Below are positions 1 to 6,815 of a stretch of 7,988 bases of DNA, piece by piece. The stretch's first letter is position 1. Each line of letters begins with the position of its first letter. The DNA is taken from assembly GCF_014648135.1 (NCBI RefSeq), contig NZ_BMQN01000038.1:1-7988 (forward strand), read 5' to 3'. This stretch comes from Deinococcus sedimenti (GTDB lineage: Bacteria; Deinococcota; Deinococci; Deinococcales; Deinococcaceae). A program made the position numbers and the translations under genes. The notes under the pieces were generated by a model that saw only the letters and a program-made list of their open reading frames with translations, did not search any database and had not been told where the DNA came from.

Positions 1-84
1 TGGCGGGCGCAGGACCGGGCGCTGCTGGACGTGGCCGCCCGGACGATCGGGCACGCCCTGCGGCGCCAGGCAGCACCGAACTAG
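1..84 (+). CDS. C-terminal end of a probable GAF-domain sensor protein (partial)
   Basis: Frame 1 is open from the window edge to a TAG at 82-84, giving 27 residues (WRAQDRALLDVAART... ending RRQAAPN). All but a few codons end in G or C, as in the neighbouring genes. The pattern 'W..(E/Q)DRALLDVAAR.IG.AL.R' resembles the last helix of GAF domains in Deinococcus multi-sensor proteins, where it packs against the GAF sheet. That would suit a sensor kinase, a cyclase or a regulator. Only this helix is visible, so the catalytic part, if any, would lie upstream and cannot be named. It runs in the same direction as the GGDEF-EAL gene but is separated from it by about 320 bases with hairpins, so the two are probably not one operon. 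Being coding is fairly likely; the GAF assignment is tentative. Confidence 0.55.
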   Translation, partial: WRAQDRALLDVAARTIGHALRRQAAPN

Positions 85-96
85 GCCGCCTGAGCG

Positions 97-121
97 TGTC
101 AAGGCAGCGCGGGTCCTGACA
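97..121 (+). terminator. Imperfect hairpin after the partial GAF gene
   Basis: TGTCA-A-GG (97-104) pairs with CCTGACA (115-121), a 7-bp stem with one bulged A and a 10-nt loop, starting 12 nt after the stop of the first gene. There is no T-run behind it on the plus strand. It may help end transcription of the upstream gene, but it is weak and could be chance. Confidence 0.25.
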
Positions 122-127
122 GAAGAA

Positions 128-164
128 TTCAGGAGTATCGAAGGGCACCGTCAAGACTCCTGAA
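128..164 (-). terminator. Hairpin with T-rich tail on the minus strand
   Basis: TTCAGGAGT (128-136) and ACTCCTGAA (156-164) form a perfect 9-bp inverted repeat around a 19-nt loop. Read on the minus strand the stem is followed by TTCTTCTGTC, a T-rich tail like that of an intrinsic terminator. On the plus strand no T-run follows. The arm at 156-164 overlaps the last codons of the possible minus-strand ORF at 151-318. The hairpin is therefore well placed to end that transcript, facing the converging gene that stops at 84. The large loop is a weakness. Confidence 0.4.
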
Positions 165-318
165 CGAGCAGAGCGAGGACCTGACACCAGCGGTTGGAAG
201 TGGAGTTGAAGGGCGTGGTGTTGGCCGTGGGGTGGAACTGGAAACCGCTGTGAGTCTCAGCGTGTCGGCTCTCCATCTCGGTGGCCCCCTGAATGGTGGT
301 GTCGACCAGAGCGGTCAC
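151..318 (-). CDS. Possible small protein, 55 aa, unknown function
   Basis: This minus-strand ORF begins at GTG 318-316 (protein start VTALVDTTIQG) and ends with TGA at 153-151. An inner ATG at 276-274 would give 41 aa (MESRHAETHSGF...). About three quarters of the codons end in G or C, which is coding-like for this genome. The plus-strand frame through the same bases gives an unconvincing peptide. A GGGGA stretch 4 nt before the GTG could be a ribosome binding site. A TAGAGT box at 354-349 could be its -10 element, and a hairpin with a T-rich tail sits at its 3' end. The peptide is rich in Thr, Ser, His and Asn, with no membrane segment and no motif that I recognise. It could also be a remnant of a larger gene or a non-coding stretch. 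It is short, so confidence is low. Confidence 0.3.
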   Translation of the reverse strand: MTALVDTTIQGATEMESRHAETHSGFQFHPTANTTPFNSTSNRWCQVLALLVQES

Positions 319-347
319 ATGGTCCCCACAACCGGGTGCGGGGCGGA

Positions 348-354
348 TACTCTA
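348..354. promoter_or_regulatory. Candidate overlapping divergent -10 boxes
   Basis: TACTCT at 348-353 on the plus strand matches the bacterial -10 pattern TANNNT, and the same bases read as TAGAGT (354-349) on the minus strand. The plus box would start a transcript near 360, with a leader of about 48 nt before the GGDEF-EAL start at 408. The minus box would serve the possible small ORF starting at 318. No good -35 hexamer is visible at the usual distance on the plus strand. The assignment rests on the -10 match and position only. Confidence 0.3.
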
Positions 355-393
355 GTGATCTCCCCACCAGTTCCTTCACCGTGTGTCCCTTCC

Positions 394-399
394 GAGGAG
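394..399 (+). promoter_or_regulatory. Ribosome binding site fixing the start at ATG 408
   Basis: GAGGAG at 394-399 lies 8 nt before ATG 408-410. The same frame is open upstream to a GTG at 336, but that codon has no Shine-Dalgarno sequence. The 24 residues it would add (MRGGYSSDLPTSS...) do not look like a PAS domain, and the candidate -10 box lies inside that extension. ATG 408 is therefore the preferred start. Confidence 0.75.
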
Positions 400-407
400 T
401 CGCCCGT

Positions 408-3197
408 ATGCCTCAGCAGCACGCCCACATGTTCGACGTCATCTTCCAGCACACCCGGCAGGGTATGGCCCTCGTGGCCCTGGACGGCACGTTCATCACC
501 GCCAACGACGCCCTTGCCCGCCTGCTGGGCACCTCCACCGAGGACCTCGCGGGGCAGCGCTTCCTGGAGTTCACGCACCCGGACGACCGCGCCGCGGACC
601 GTGACGCCCTCGCGGACCTGCGCGCCGGCACGCGCCGCGATTACGCGGTCACGAAACGCTACCTGCCCCGCACAGGCGGGATCGTCTGGGTGGACGTGTA
701 CGTCCTCACCGTGACCGATCAGCACGGTCAGCCTGCGTTCTACGTCACGCAGGTGCAGGACGTCACGCCGGTCCGCACCCTCACCGACCAGCTTCACATC
801 GCCCATCAGGCCACGGAGGACGGCGTGTGGGACTGGCGCGTCGGGGACCGGCACGTCCGCGTGACCGACCAGGTGAGCGCGCTGCTGGGCCTCGCGCCGC
901 AGGGCACGCTCCCGGTCCGCACCTGGTGGCGGGCCCTGCACCGCAAGGACCGCGCGGTGGTCCGCGCGCAGGTCCAGGAGCACCTCACGGGTCAGCGGGC
1001 GAAACTGGACGCGCTGCACCGCGTGATCCTCCCGGACGGCACCTGGCGCTGGCTGGCCCTGCGCGGCAAGGTGGTGCGGCGCGCTGCGGACGGCATGCCC
1101 CTGCACCTCGCGGGCACGCTCACCGACGTGGAAGACCGCCTGCACGACCAGCAGGACCTGCAGGTGCTGCTGGATCATCTGCCCGTCAAGGTCGGGTACT
1201 GGGACGCCGAACTGCACAACCGCTTCGCGAATCAGCGGTACGCGGACTGGTTCGGGCGGCAGGCCGGGCACCTGCGCGACCAGCACCTCCGGGACGTGGT
1301 GGGCGAGGACCTGTACGAGCGCAACCGGCCGTTCATTGAGCGGGCCCTGCGGGGGGAACCGCAGTCGTTCGAGCGGCGCATCACGACCCTGGACGGGCGG
1401 GTGATGGACACGCACGTGCAGTACATTCCCGACCTGCGGGGCCGGGAGGTGCGGGGGTTCTACTCGCTGGGCATGGACGTGACCGCGTTCCGGAAGACCG
1501 AGGAGGAACTCAGCCGGCAACGGGCGCTGGCCAGCATCACCCTGGACGCCATCGGGGACGGCGTGATCACCACCGACCCGGGGGGCCGGATCACGTTCAT
1601 GAATCCGGTCGCGCAGCGCCTGACCGGCTGGCAGGAGACCGAGGCGCTCGGCCGAGCCATTGAGACGGTGCTGCCACTGGTGGACCCCCGGACGAACCGC
1701 ACGGTGCTCAACCCGCTGCGGGTGGCGCTGCGGGACCGCACGGTGGTGGGCCTGTCCTCGGAGGCGACGGTCCGCAGTCGCCTGGGGCCGGTGGCGCACA
1801 TCGAGGATTCTGCCGCGCCGATCTTCGATCAGACGGGGGACCTGATCGGCGGGGTGATCGTCTTCCATGACGTGACGGAAAAGCAGGCGCTCGCGCAGCG
1901 GATGAGTCACCTCGCGCGGCACGATCACCTGACGGGCCTTCCGAACCGGGCCACCATGCTCGAGCAGTTGTCGGGTGCGATCATGCAGGCCGCGCGGGAA
2001 CGGCACGCGTTCGCGCTGCTCTTCCTCGATCTGGATGATTTCAAGGGCGTGAACGATACGCTCGGGCACGCGCTGGGGGACGAGTTGCTGCGTCAGGTGG
2101 CCGCGCGGCTGCAGCAGGAGGTGCGGGGGCAGGACGTCGTGTCGCGGCAGGGCGGGGATGAATTTCTGGTGCTGCTCGCGGAGCACCTCACCGCGTCGGA
2201 AACGCAGGCGGTCGCGCAGCGGCTGCTGCGGACGCTGCGCCGCCCGTTCCAGTTGGATGATCACGCGGTGACGGTGCCGGTCAGCGTGGGCGTGGCGGTG
2301 TACCCGCATGACGGGACGGACGCGGACGAGTTGATCCGGCATGCGGACGCGGCCATGTACCGCGCCAAGGCGGACGGTGGGAACTGCGTGCGGTTTTTCG
2401 ACGCGTCCCTGGACGCGCAGATGCGGGAGCAGCAGGCCCTCCTGGTCGCGCTGCGCGCCGCGGTGCATGAAGCGCAGTTCCACCTGGTGTACCAGCCGCA
2501 GGTGAATGCCCGGACGGGTGCGGTGATGGGGGTGGAAGCGCTGCTGCGCTGGACGCGGCCGGACGGGGTGAGCGTGTCGCCCGGTGTGTTCATTCCACTG
2601 GCGGAACGCGCGGGCCTGATGCCGCACCTGGGCACGTGGGTGCTGCGGGAGGGGGCGAGGCAGGCGCGGGCGTGGCAGGTGACCGGGCGGGAGGTGCGCG
2701 TGGCGGTGAATGTGTCCGCGTCGCAGTTCAGTGAGCCGTCGTTCGTGCGGACCGTGCAGGAGGTCCTGGCGAGCACGGGCGTACCGGGGCGGCTGCTGGA
2801 ACTGGAGGTGACGGAGAGCGCGCTGCTGCAGGACGTCGCGCGGGTGCGGGGGGTGCTGGAGGAGATCAAGGCGCTGGGGATCACGGTGGCCCTGGATGAT
2901 TTCGGGACGGGGTACTCCAGCTTGAGTTACCTGCATGCGCTGCCGATCGACCTGCTCAAGATCGACCGGTCGTTCATGCCGTCCGCGCAGCGGCCGGTGC
3001 ACACGATCCTGAGTGCGATCGTGGGGTTGGGGCAGGCGCTGGGTCTGCACGTGATCGCGGAGGGCGTGGAGACGCAGGAGCAGCAGGACCTGCTGCTGGA
3101 CCTGGGGTGCGAGCGGGCGCAGGGGTTCCTGTACGCGCGGCCGATGAGTGCCGAGCAGGTGGACGCGTGGCGTCAGGACCGTCCGGTGCGGCGGTGA
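408..3197 (+). CDS. PAS(x4)-GGDEF-EAL cyclic-di-GMP synthase/phosphodiesterase
   Basis: A 929-aa soluble sensor enzyme for the second messenger cyclic-di-GMP. There is no signal peptide or membrane helix. Four PAS-like domains follow one another at about residues 8-120, 130-245, 250-362 and 370-490. The last has the typical 'DGVITTDPGGRITFMNPVA' core. The GGDEF domain (about 498-665) has an intact GGDEF at 582-586 and the product-inhibition site RxxD (R573, D576). The EAL domain (about 676-920) keeps EALLRW (E710), N768, TES (E803), DDFGTGYSSL (D830, D831), K851 and EGVET (E885, E888), the residues expected of an active phosphodiesterase. Both halves thus look competent, so the protein may be truly bifunctional, or one half may act as a regulator; sequence alone cannot decide. 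PAS ligands are not predictable here. ATG 408 is chosen for its GAGGAG site. A GC-rich hairpin follows the stop. Confidence 0.95.
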   Translation: MPQQHAHMFDVIFQHTRQGMALVALDGTFITANDALARLLGTSTEDLAGQRFLEFTHPDDRAADRDALADLRAGTRRDYAVTKRYLPRTGGIVWVDVYVLTVTDQHGQPAFYVTQVQDVTPVRTLTDQLHIAHQATEDGVWDWRVGDRHVRVTDQVSALLGLAPQGTLPVRTWWRALHRKDRAVVRAQVQEHLTGQRAKLDALHRVILPDGTWRWLALRGKVVRRAADGMPLHLAGTLTDVEDRLHDQQDLQVLLDHLPVKVGYWDAELHNRFANQRYADWFGRQAGHLRDQHLRDVVGEDLYERNRPFIERALRGEPQSFERRITTLDGRVMDTHVQYIPDLRGREVRGFYSLGMDVTAFRKTEEELSRQRALASITLDAIGDGVITTDPGGRITFMNPVAQRLTGWQETEALGRAIETVLPLVDPRTNRTVLNPLRVALRDRTVVGLSSEATVRSRLGPVAHIEDSAAPIFDQTGDLIGGVIVFHDVTEKQALAQRMSHLARHDHLTGLPNRATMLEQLSGAIMQAARERHAFALLFLDLDDFKGVNDTLGHALGDELLRQVAARLQQEVRGQDVVSRQGGDEFLVLLAEHLTASETQAVAQRLLRTLRRPFQLDDHAVTVPVSVGVAVYPHDGTDADELIRHADAAMYRAKADGGNCVRFFDASLDAQMREQQALLVALRAAVHEAQFHLVYQPQVNARTGAVMGVEALLRWTRPDGVSVSPGVFIPLAERAGLMPHLGTWVLREGARQARAWQVTGREVRVAVNVSASQFSEPSFVRTVQEVLASTGVPGRLLELEVTESALLQDVARVRGVLEEIKALGITVALDDFGTGYSSLSYLHALPIDLLKIDRSFMPSAQRPVHTILSAIVGLGQALGLHVIAEGVETQEQQDLLLDLGCERAQGFLYARPMSAEQVDAWRQDRPVRR

Positions 3198-3198
3198 T

Positions 3199-3218
3199 GG
3201 CCGCGCTGGGGCGCGGCC
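3199..3218 (+). terminator. GC-rich hairpin directly after the GGDEF-EAL stop
   Basis: GGCCGCG (3199-3205) pairs perfectly with CGCGGCC (3212-3218) around a 6-nt loop, beginning one base after the TGA at 3195-3197. No T-run follows, so it is not a classic intrinsic terminator, but its position suggests a role in ending or protecting the 3' end of this mRNA. Confidence 0.45.
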
Positions 3219-3404
3219 GTGCGGATCGGAGCGAGGCGTCACGAGTTCCGGCCCTTCATGGACGAGGACCTGCGCGCCGACGCGTGGCGCGCCTGGCGGG
3301 ACGACCTGATCATGGACGGCCGCAGCCTCGACGACGCGGAGGACTGGCTGGATATGGTGTTCGTGCAGCAAGTATCTGGACAGAATGGTGTGCAACTCAG
3401 CTGA
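3219..3404 (+). CDS. Doubtful small acidic ORF (61 aa, or 48 aa from ATG 3258)
   Basis: The frame runs from GTG 3219 to TGA 3402-3404. ATG 3258 would give 48 aa (MDEDLRADAWRAWRDDLIM...), rich in Asp and Trp. Codons from 3258 to about 3368 nearly all end in G or C, as real genes here do. From about 3369 (CAA GTA TCT GGA ... AAT GGT) the third positions turn to A/T. That break suggests either a coding remnant joined to non-coding DNA or a chance ORF. No Shine-Dalgarno sequence precedes either start, and GTG 3219 abuts the hairpin arm at 3212-3218. I recognise no family. It may be a truncated gene, a small acidic protein or nothing. Confidence 0.3.
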   Translation: MRIGARRHEFRPFMDEDLRADAWRAWRDDLIMDGRSLDDAEDWLDMVFVQQVSGQNGVQLS

Positions 3405-3474
3405 CGTCTTCCGGCCCTTCCCGGTCACGGGCTGTATCGGGGCGTCCGTGAGTCTTCTGACAGGGGGCAGCTCC

Positions 3475-3487
3475 TACACTCGCCGCT
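3475..3487 (+). promoter_or_regulatory. Leaderless-type promoter of the HD-GYP gene
   Basis: TACACT at 3475-3480 fits TANNNT and is followed by exactly 7 nt before ATG 3488, so the transcript would start at or next to the A of the start codon. No Shine-Dalgarno sequence is present in front of the ATG. Such -10 boxes placed at the start codon mark leaderless mRNAs, which are known to be common in Deinococcus. A CTGACA hexamer at 3457-3462 is too close (12 nt) to be a standard -35. Confidence 0.6.
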
Positions 3488-5410
3488 ATGAGTGCCGACG
3501 ACCCGCCCCCCTCCGAGGCCGCTCGCCTCGCGGCCCTCACGGCCTACCAGATCCTGGACACTCCCCCTGACGCGGTCTACGACCGGATCGTTCGCCTGGC
3601 CAGCGCCGTCTTCCGCACCCCCATGGGCCTCGTCTGTGTCGTGGACGCACAGCGGCAATGGTTCTCCGCCTGTCACGGCCTGGATTTCCGCGAGAGGTCG
3701 CGGGCTCTCTCCTGCTTTCCGCATGCTCTGGAGCATGCCGGGGTGCTCGTCATTCCAGACGCGCGGCTTGATCACCGGTTCGCGCACCATCCGCTGGTCA
3801 CGGGTGATCCACACATCCGGTTTTACGCCGGTGCACTCCTGATCACTCCAGCTGGGGAGTCACTGGGCACCCTCTGTGTTCTGGACCGCGCGCCTCGCGC
3901 GCCCCTGACCCCAGAGGAGTATCAGGTGCTCCAGCACCTGGCCGACAGTGTGGTGAGCGAGCTGGAACTGCACCGCACTGTGACCCAGCTCGCCCACCGG
4001 GAGGCGGTCAATGCCGCGGTCCTCCACTCCTCGTTGGACGCCGTCATCGTGATGAATGAGCAGGGGCGGATCACCGAATGGAATCCGGCCGCCGAGCGGC
4101 TGTTCGGGTACGCCCGCGCGGAGGTGCTCGGTGAGGATCTGGGCGACCATATCATCCCACCGGACTTGCGCGCCGCCCACCGCCGGGGGCTCGCGCACTA
4201 CTTGAAGACGGGCGAAGGGCCCGTCCTGGGACACCGCATTCAGTTGATGGCCCTCCGGCGGGACGGCCAGACTTTTCCGTGTGAACTGGCCATCACGCCA
4301 CTGGACCTGCCGGATGAACGCCTGTTCACAGCGGCGCTCCGTGACCTCACGGAGATCACGGCCACGCAAGACGCGCTCGAAGGCAGCCACCGCCTCCTCC
4401 GGGCGGTCGTGGACACCGTTCCGGAGACGATTTTCGTCAAGGATCAGCACCGCCGGTACACCATGATCAATCAGGCGGGCGCGGCCCAGATTGGTCGTCC
4501 CATCGAGGCCATCCTGGGGCAGACGGATGAGGACTTGTTTGCTCCCCCAGTGGCCACGGCCTCACGCCACCGTGACGAGCAGGTCCTGACGGGCCAGGCG
4601 GACACTTATGAAGTGACTGATCAGCTTCCGATCGGTGAAGAACGGACGTTCTGGTCAACGAAAATACCCGTGTTTGGGAGTGAGGGCGTCCCCACGGGGC
4701 TGATTGGCGTCGCCATCGACATCACGGACCGGAAGATGGCTGAGACGACGATCCAGCTGCATAACGTGCGCCTGCAAAGTCAGATTGAGGCGGCGCAACT
4801 GGAGGTGTTGGAGCGCCTGGCGCGGGCCGCGGAGTGCCGGGATGACGATACGGGTGAGCACATGGCCCGGGTGGGGACCACAGCGGCGAGGCTCGCGGCG
4901 TATCTCGGACTCCCGGACGTCGAGGTGCACCTGATCCGGCGCGCCGCGCCCCTGCACGATGTCGGCAAGATCGGCATTCCGGACAGCATCTTGTTCAAAC
5001 CGGGCCGACTCACGCCGGAGGAATTCGGGATTGTGATGACGCACTGCACCATTGGGTCCAGCATTATGGCGGGCGGGCAGAGCCCGTTGGTGGTGGTGGC
5101 TGAAGAGATTGCGCGCACGCATCATGAGCGGTGGGATGGGGGCGGGTATCCGGCGGGCCTGCGGGGCGAGGCGATTCCGATCAGTGGCCGTATCGTGGCT
5201 GTGGCGGATGTGCTGGACGCTCTGATGAGTGAGCGGCCGTATAAGCGGGCGTGGTCGCAGGCGGCGGCGCTGGCGGAGATTCAGGCGCAGGCCGGGCGGC
5301 ATTTCGATCCGCAGGTGGTGGCCGCCTTGACGCAGGTGCTCGGTTCGTCCGTGGGTCTGAACTCAGGTCTGGAGGTGGCGGCCCCTGATGTGGGGAAGAC
5401 GGTGCAGTGA
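3488..5410 (+). CDS. GAF-PAS-PAS-HD-GYP cyclic-di-GMP phosphodiesterase
   Basis: A 640-aa soluble sensor that should hydrolyse cyclic-di-GMP (to pGpG or GMP). The GAF domain (about residues 10-165) starts with the familiar '[19 protein letters not shown]' lead-in and includes '[18 protein letters not shown]' and 'LGTLCVLDR'. Two PAS domains follow (about 171-292 and 298-418), the first with '[16 protein letters not shown]'. A helical linker (about 416-440) then leads to the HD-GYP domain (about 437-620). Metal and catalytic residues are in place: H458, H490-D491 with K494 (LHDVGK), H519, H545-H546, GGGYP (551-555) and D574 (VADVLDAL). No transmembrane segment is seen. Translation probably starts on a leaderless mRNA at ATG 3488. 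The gene follows the GGDEF-EAL gene in the same direction but has its own promoter and lies 290 bases further on, so joint regulation is possible but not required. Family assignment is very secure; the sensed signals are unknown. Confidence 0.95.
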   Translation: MSADDPPPSEAARLAALTAYQILDTPPDAVYDRIVRLASAVFRTPMGLVCVVDAQRQWFSACHGLDFRERSRALSCFPHALEHAGVLVIPDARLDHRFAHHPLVTGDPHIRFYAGALLITPAGESLGTLCVLDRAPRAPLTPEEYQVLQHLADSVVSELELHRTVTQLAHREAVNAAVLHSSLDAVIVMNEQGRITEWNPAAERLFGYARAEVLGEDLGDHIIPPDLRAAHRRGLAHYLKTGEGPVLGHRIQLMALRRDGQTFPCELAITPLDLPDERLFTAALRDLTEITATQDALEGSHRLLRAVVDTVPETIFVKDQHRRYTMINQAGAAQIGRPIEAILGQTDEDLFAPPVATASRHRDEQVLTGQADTYEVTDQLPIGEERTFWSTKIPVFGSEGVPTGLIGVAIDITDRKMAETTIQLHNVRLQSQIEAAQLEVLERLARAAECRDDDTGEHMARVGTTAARLAAYLGLPDVEVHLIRRAAPLHDVGKIGIPDSILFKPGRLTPEEFGIVMTHCTIGSSIMAGGQSPLVVVAEEIARTHHERWDGGGYPAGLRGEAIPISGRIVAVADVLDALMSERPYKRAWSQAAALAEIQAQAGRHFDPQVVAALTQVLGSSVGLNSGLEVAAPDVGKTVQ

Positions 5411-5593
5411 TGGGAGCACGCTCCTGCGGGCACGACGCGTCAGCGTCACAGCCTCTGGAAGAACGGCACGATCAGTTGCCACCGACCTCGTCCATGCCAG
5501 ACTGTTCCTCCAGATCCTGCCCTCCTGACTCTCTCGGGAGGGCAGGATCGCGAACTATTCGCAGGGCAGTGAGCTGCACCTCATGCGCGCCGC
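5411..5593. other. Intergenic region between converging genes
   Basis: These 183 bases separate the 3' ends of the HD-GYP gene (plus) and the membrane cyclase gene (minus). A small hairpin (GACGC 5434-5438 with GCGTC 5443-5447) and the large hairpin at 5513-5549 are the only structures seen. An ATG at 5410 overlapping the HD-GYP stop opens a frame, but its product lacks coding character and runs antisense into the next gene. Confidence 0.6.
5513..5549. terminator. Strong hairpin, probable two-way terminator
   Basis: GATCCTGCCCTCC (5513-5525) pairs perfectly with GGAGGGCAGGATC (5537-5549), a 13-bp stem with an 11-nt loop. It sits 102 nt after the HD-GYP stop and 44 nt after the stop of the facing cyclase gene, the usual place for a shared terminator of convergent genes. 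Neither side has a true T-run, so it may act by structure alone or with Rho. Confidence 0.65.
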
Positions 5594-6793
5594 TCACCCG
5601 ACCTGGTCGCCGCTCCATTCGAGATCGGCGGGCTGCATCCATTCCACCCGGTCCCGTCCGCCCTCCTTCGCGGCGTACAGTCGCGCGTCCGCGAGCCGTA
5701 CCCAGTCCTCTCGTGATCCGACTTCGGCATTTGTGGCGCCTCCCACGCTCACCGTGACCCTCACGCCCCCACTCAGGGCCTGGGCCCGTACGCTCTCGAC
5801 CAGTTCTGCTGCGACGCGCCTGCTGTCCTGCCCGCCAGGGATGAGGATCAGGAACTCTTCGCCACCCCACCGGCCTACCCACCCCTGAGCGCCGACCACT
5901 TGGGCTAACCGGTCTGCGACGTCTCGCAGCACCTGGTCTCCCACGTCGTGTCCGAGCTGATCGTTGATGCGTTTGAAGCGGTCCAGGTCAACCAGAAGGA
6001 GCGCGGCGCCCAGCGTGTCCGGCCACGCCAGGTGCACGCGTGACATCATGGCCCGCCGGTTCTCCAGCCCCGTGAGGGCATCGGTGTTGGCCAGACGTTC
6101 GAGTATCGTCGCTTCTGCCCGCTCGAGGCTGATGTTCCGCCCGAACGTGCAGAGGTGCGCGGTGAGCAGGCCGGCGAGGACCAGATTCCAGAACAGGGCG
6201 TATGGTCCGCCATGGATGATCAGTTCGGCTCCCACTACTGTGAGCAGGCCGGCCATGTACCCGAAGGCCAGTTTCAGGGGCAGGATGCTGAACGCGGCCA
6301 GCAGCAGGAACACGCACCCGAAGAGCATGTCTGCCGGGAGGGGCCCTTTGTGGGTGGCGATCTGCGTGGTCACGAGTACGCTGGCGGTCAGCAGCAGCCC
6401 GGAATCCACCCATTGCCAGGGAAGGCGTCGTGACCATAGGAGGATCCAGGCAGCCAGGCAGAGTCCACCGCCCACGACTGGCCACCACAGGGGTGTAGAG
6501 GCGTCCATCATCAGGATGACCAGGGCGGCGACGAACTGCGTCGCCGCTGCCAGTGCGCAGACCCACAGGTACACGGTTCGGCGTTGCGCCTCGGTCAACC
6601 GCCAGCGCTGGGCACTCTGCCACACGTGGGACGTCGGGTGGGGGTGGGCACTGCGCTGAGGGGTGTGGTCGACAGGTTCCTTCAGGGCGTTTCCTCCGGC
6701 CTTCAGTTTCACATCTGATCCCGTCGTGTGGAAGCCTGCGGGAGCAGTGAGCGGCGCGTCAACTGCCCCTTCATCGCCCACGGTCACTCCCAC
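5594..6793 (-). CDS. Six-helix membrane GGDEF diguanylate cyclase
   Basis: This protein makes cyclic-di-GMP from two GTP at the inner membrane. From GTG 6793 it has 399 residues. A polar, low-complexity N-terminus (about 1-70) is followed by roughly six hydrophobic helices (about 75-97, 104-121, 130-146, 156-172, 174-192, 197-214). A short charged helix (about 218-232) then leads to the GGDEF domain (about 231-385). 'NTDALTGLENRRAM', 'LLLVDLDRFKRINDQLGHDVGD' and GGEEF (310-314) are intact, so it should be active. The RxxD inhibition site is missing: the matching positions are G301 and G304. The start is uncertain. GTG 6793 has no ribosome binding site, GTG 6781 has a GGGAG 5 nt upstream, and the best Shine-Dalgarno (GGAGGA, 6697-6692) precedes a CTG at 6685, which would give 363 aa. 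It lies 22 bases after the parB-like gene and may share its transcript. It converges on the HD-GYP gene. Confidence 0.93.
   Translation of the reverse strand: MGVTVGDEGAVDAPLTAPAGFHTTGSDVKLKAGGNALKEPVDHTPQRSAHPHPTSHVWQSAQRWRLTEAQRRTVYLWVCALAAATQFVAALVILMMDASTPLWWPVVGGGLCLAAWILLWSRRLPWQWVDSGLLLTASVLVTTQIATHKGPLPADMLFGCVFLLLAAFSILPLKLAFGYMAGLLTVVGAELIIHGGPYALFWNLVLAGLLTAHLCTFGRNISLERAEATILERLANTDALTGLENRRAMMSRVHLAWPDTLGAALLLVDLDRFKRINDQLGHDVGDQVLRDVADRLAQVVGAQGWVGRWGGEEFLILIPGGQDSRRVAAELVESVRAQALSGGVRVTVSVGGATNAEVGSREDWVRLADARLYAAKEGGRDRVEWMQPADLEWSGDQVG
6692..6697 (-). promoter_or_regulatory. Strong Shine-Dalgarno before a CTG codon
   Basis: GGAGGA (minus strand 6697-6692) stands 6 nt before an in-frame CTG at 6685-6683 in the cyclase gene. 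No ATG, GTG or TTG lies at the right distance. Non-standard starts have been reported for Deinococcus deserti by proteomics, so CTG initiation is conceivable. The site may equally be chance within codons for Ala-Gly-Gly-Asn. Confidence 0.3.
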
Positions 6794-6795
6794 GC

Positions 6796-6807
6796 ACTGA
6801 CGTCAGT
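6796..6807. repeat. 12-bp perfect palindrome between parB-like and cyclase genes
   Basis: ACTGACGTCAGT reads the same on both strands and lies between the stop of the parB-like gene (6816) and the first possible start of the cyclase (6793). It could be a binding site for a dimeric regulator, but no second copy was seen in the window. Confidence 0.3.
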
Positions 6808-6815
6808 TCACCCGT

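Noticed and set aside
188..250. Inverted repeat CAGCGGTT/AACCGCTG with a 47-nt loop
   Set aside because: Eight base pairs over so long a loop is weak evidence; it may reflect the GT-rich composition there.
232..714. A 160-aa plus-strand frame upstream of and overlapping the GGDEF-EAL start
   Set aside because: From about 408 it is an out-of-frame Ser/Pro/Thr-rich shadow of the real gene, and its first part has no ribosome binding site or recognisable sequence.
315..3428. A 1037-aa open frame on the minus strand opposite the GGDEF-EAL gene
   Set aside because: It is the antisense shadow of a high-GC gene. The product is an Arg/His/Pro-rich string with no domain, whereas the plus strand encodes textbook PAS, GGDEF and EAL domains.
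5407..5757. A frame overlapping the HD-GYP stop (TGATG), suggestive of translational coupling
   Set aside because: The product is low-complexity, passes through the strong hairpin at 5513-5549 and runs antisense into the cyclase gene.
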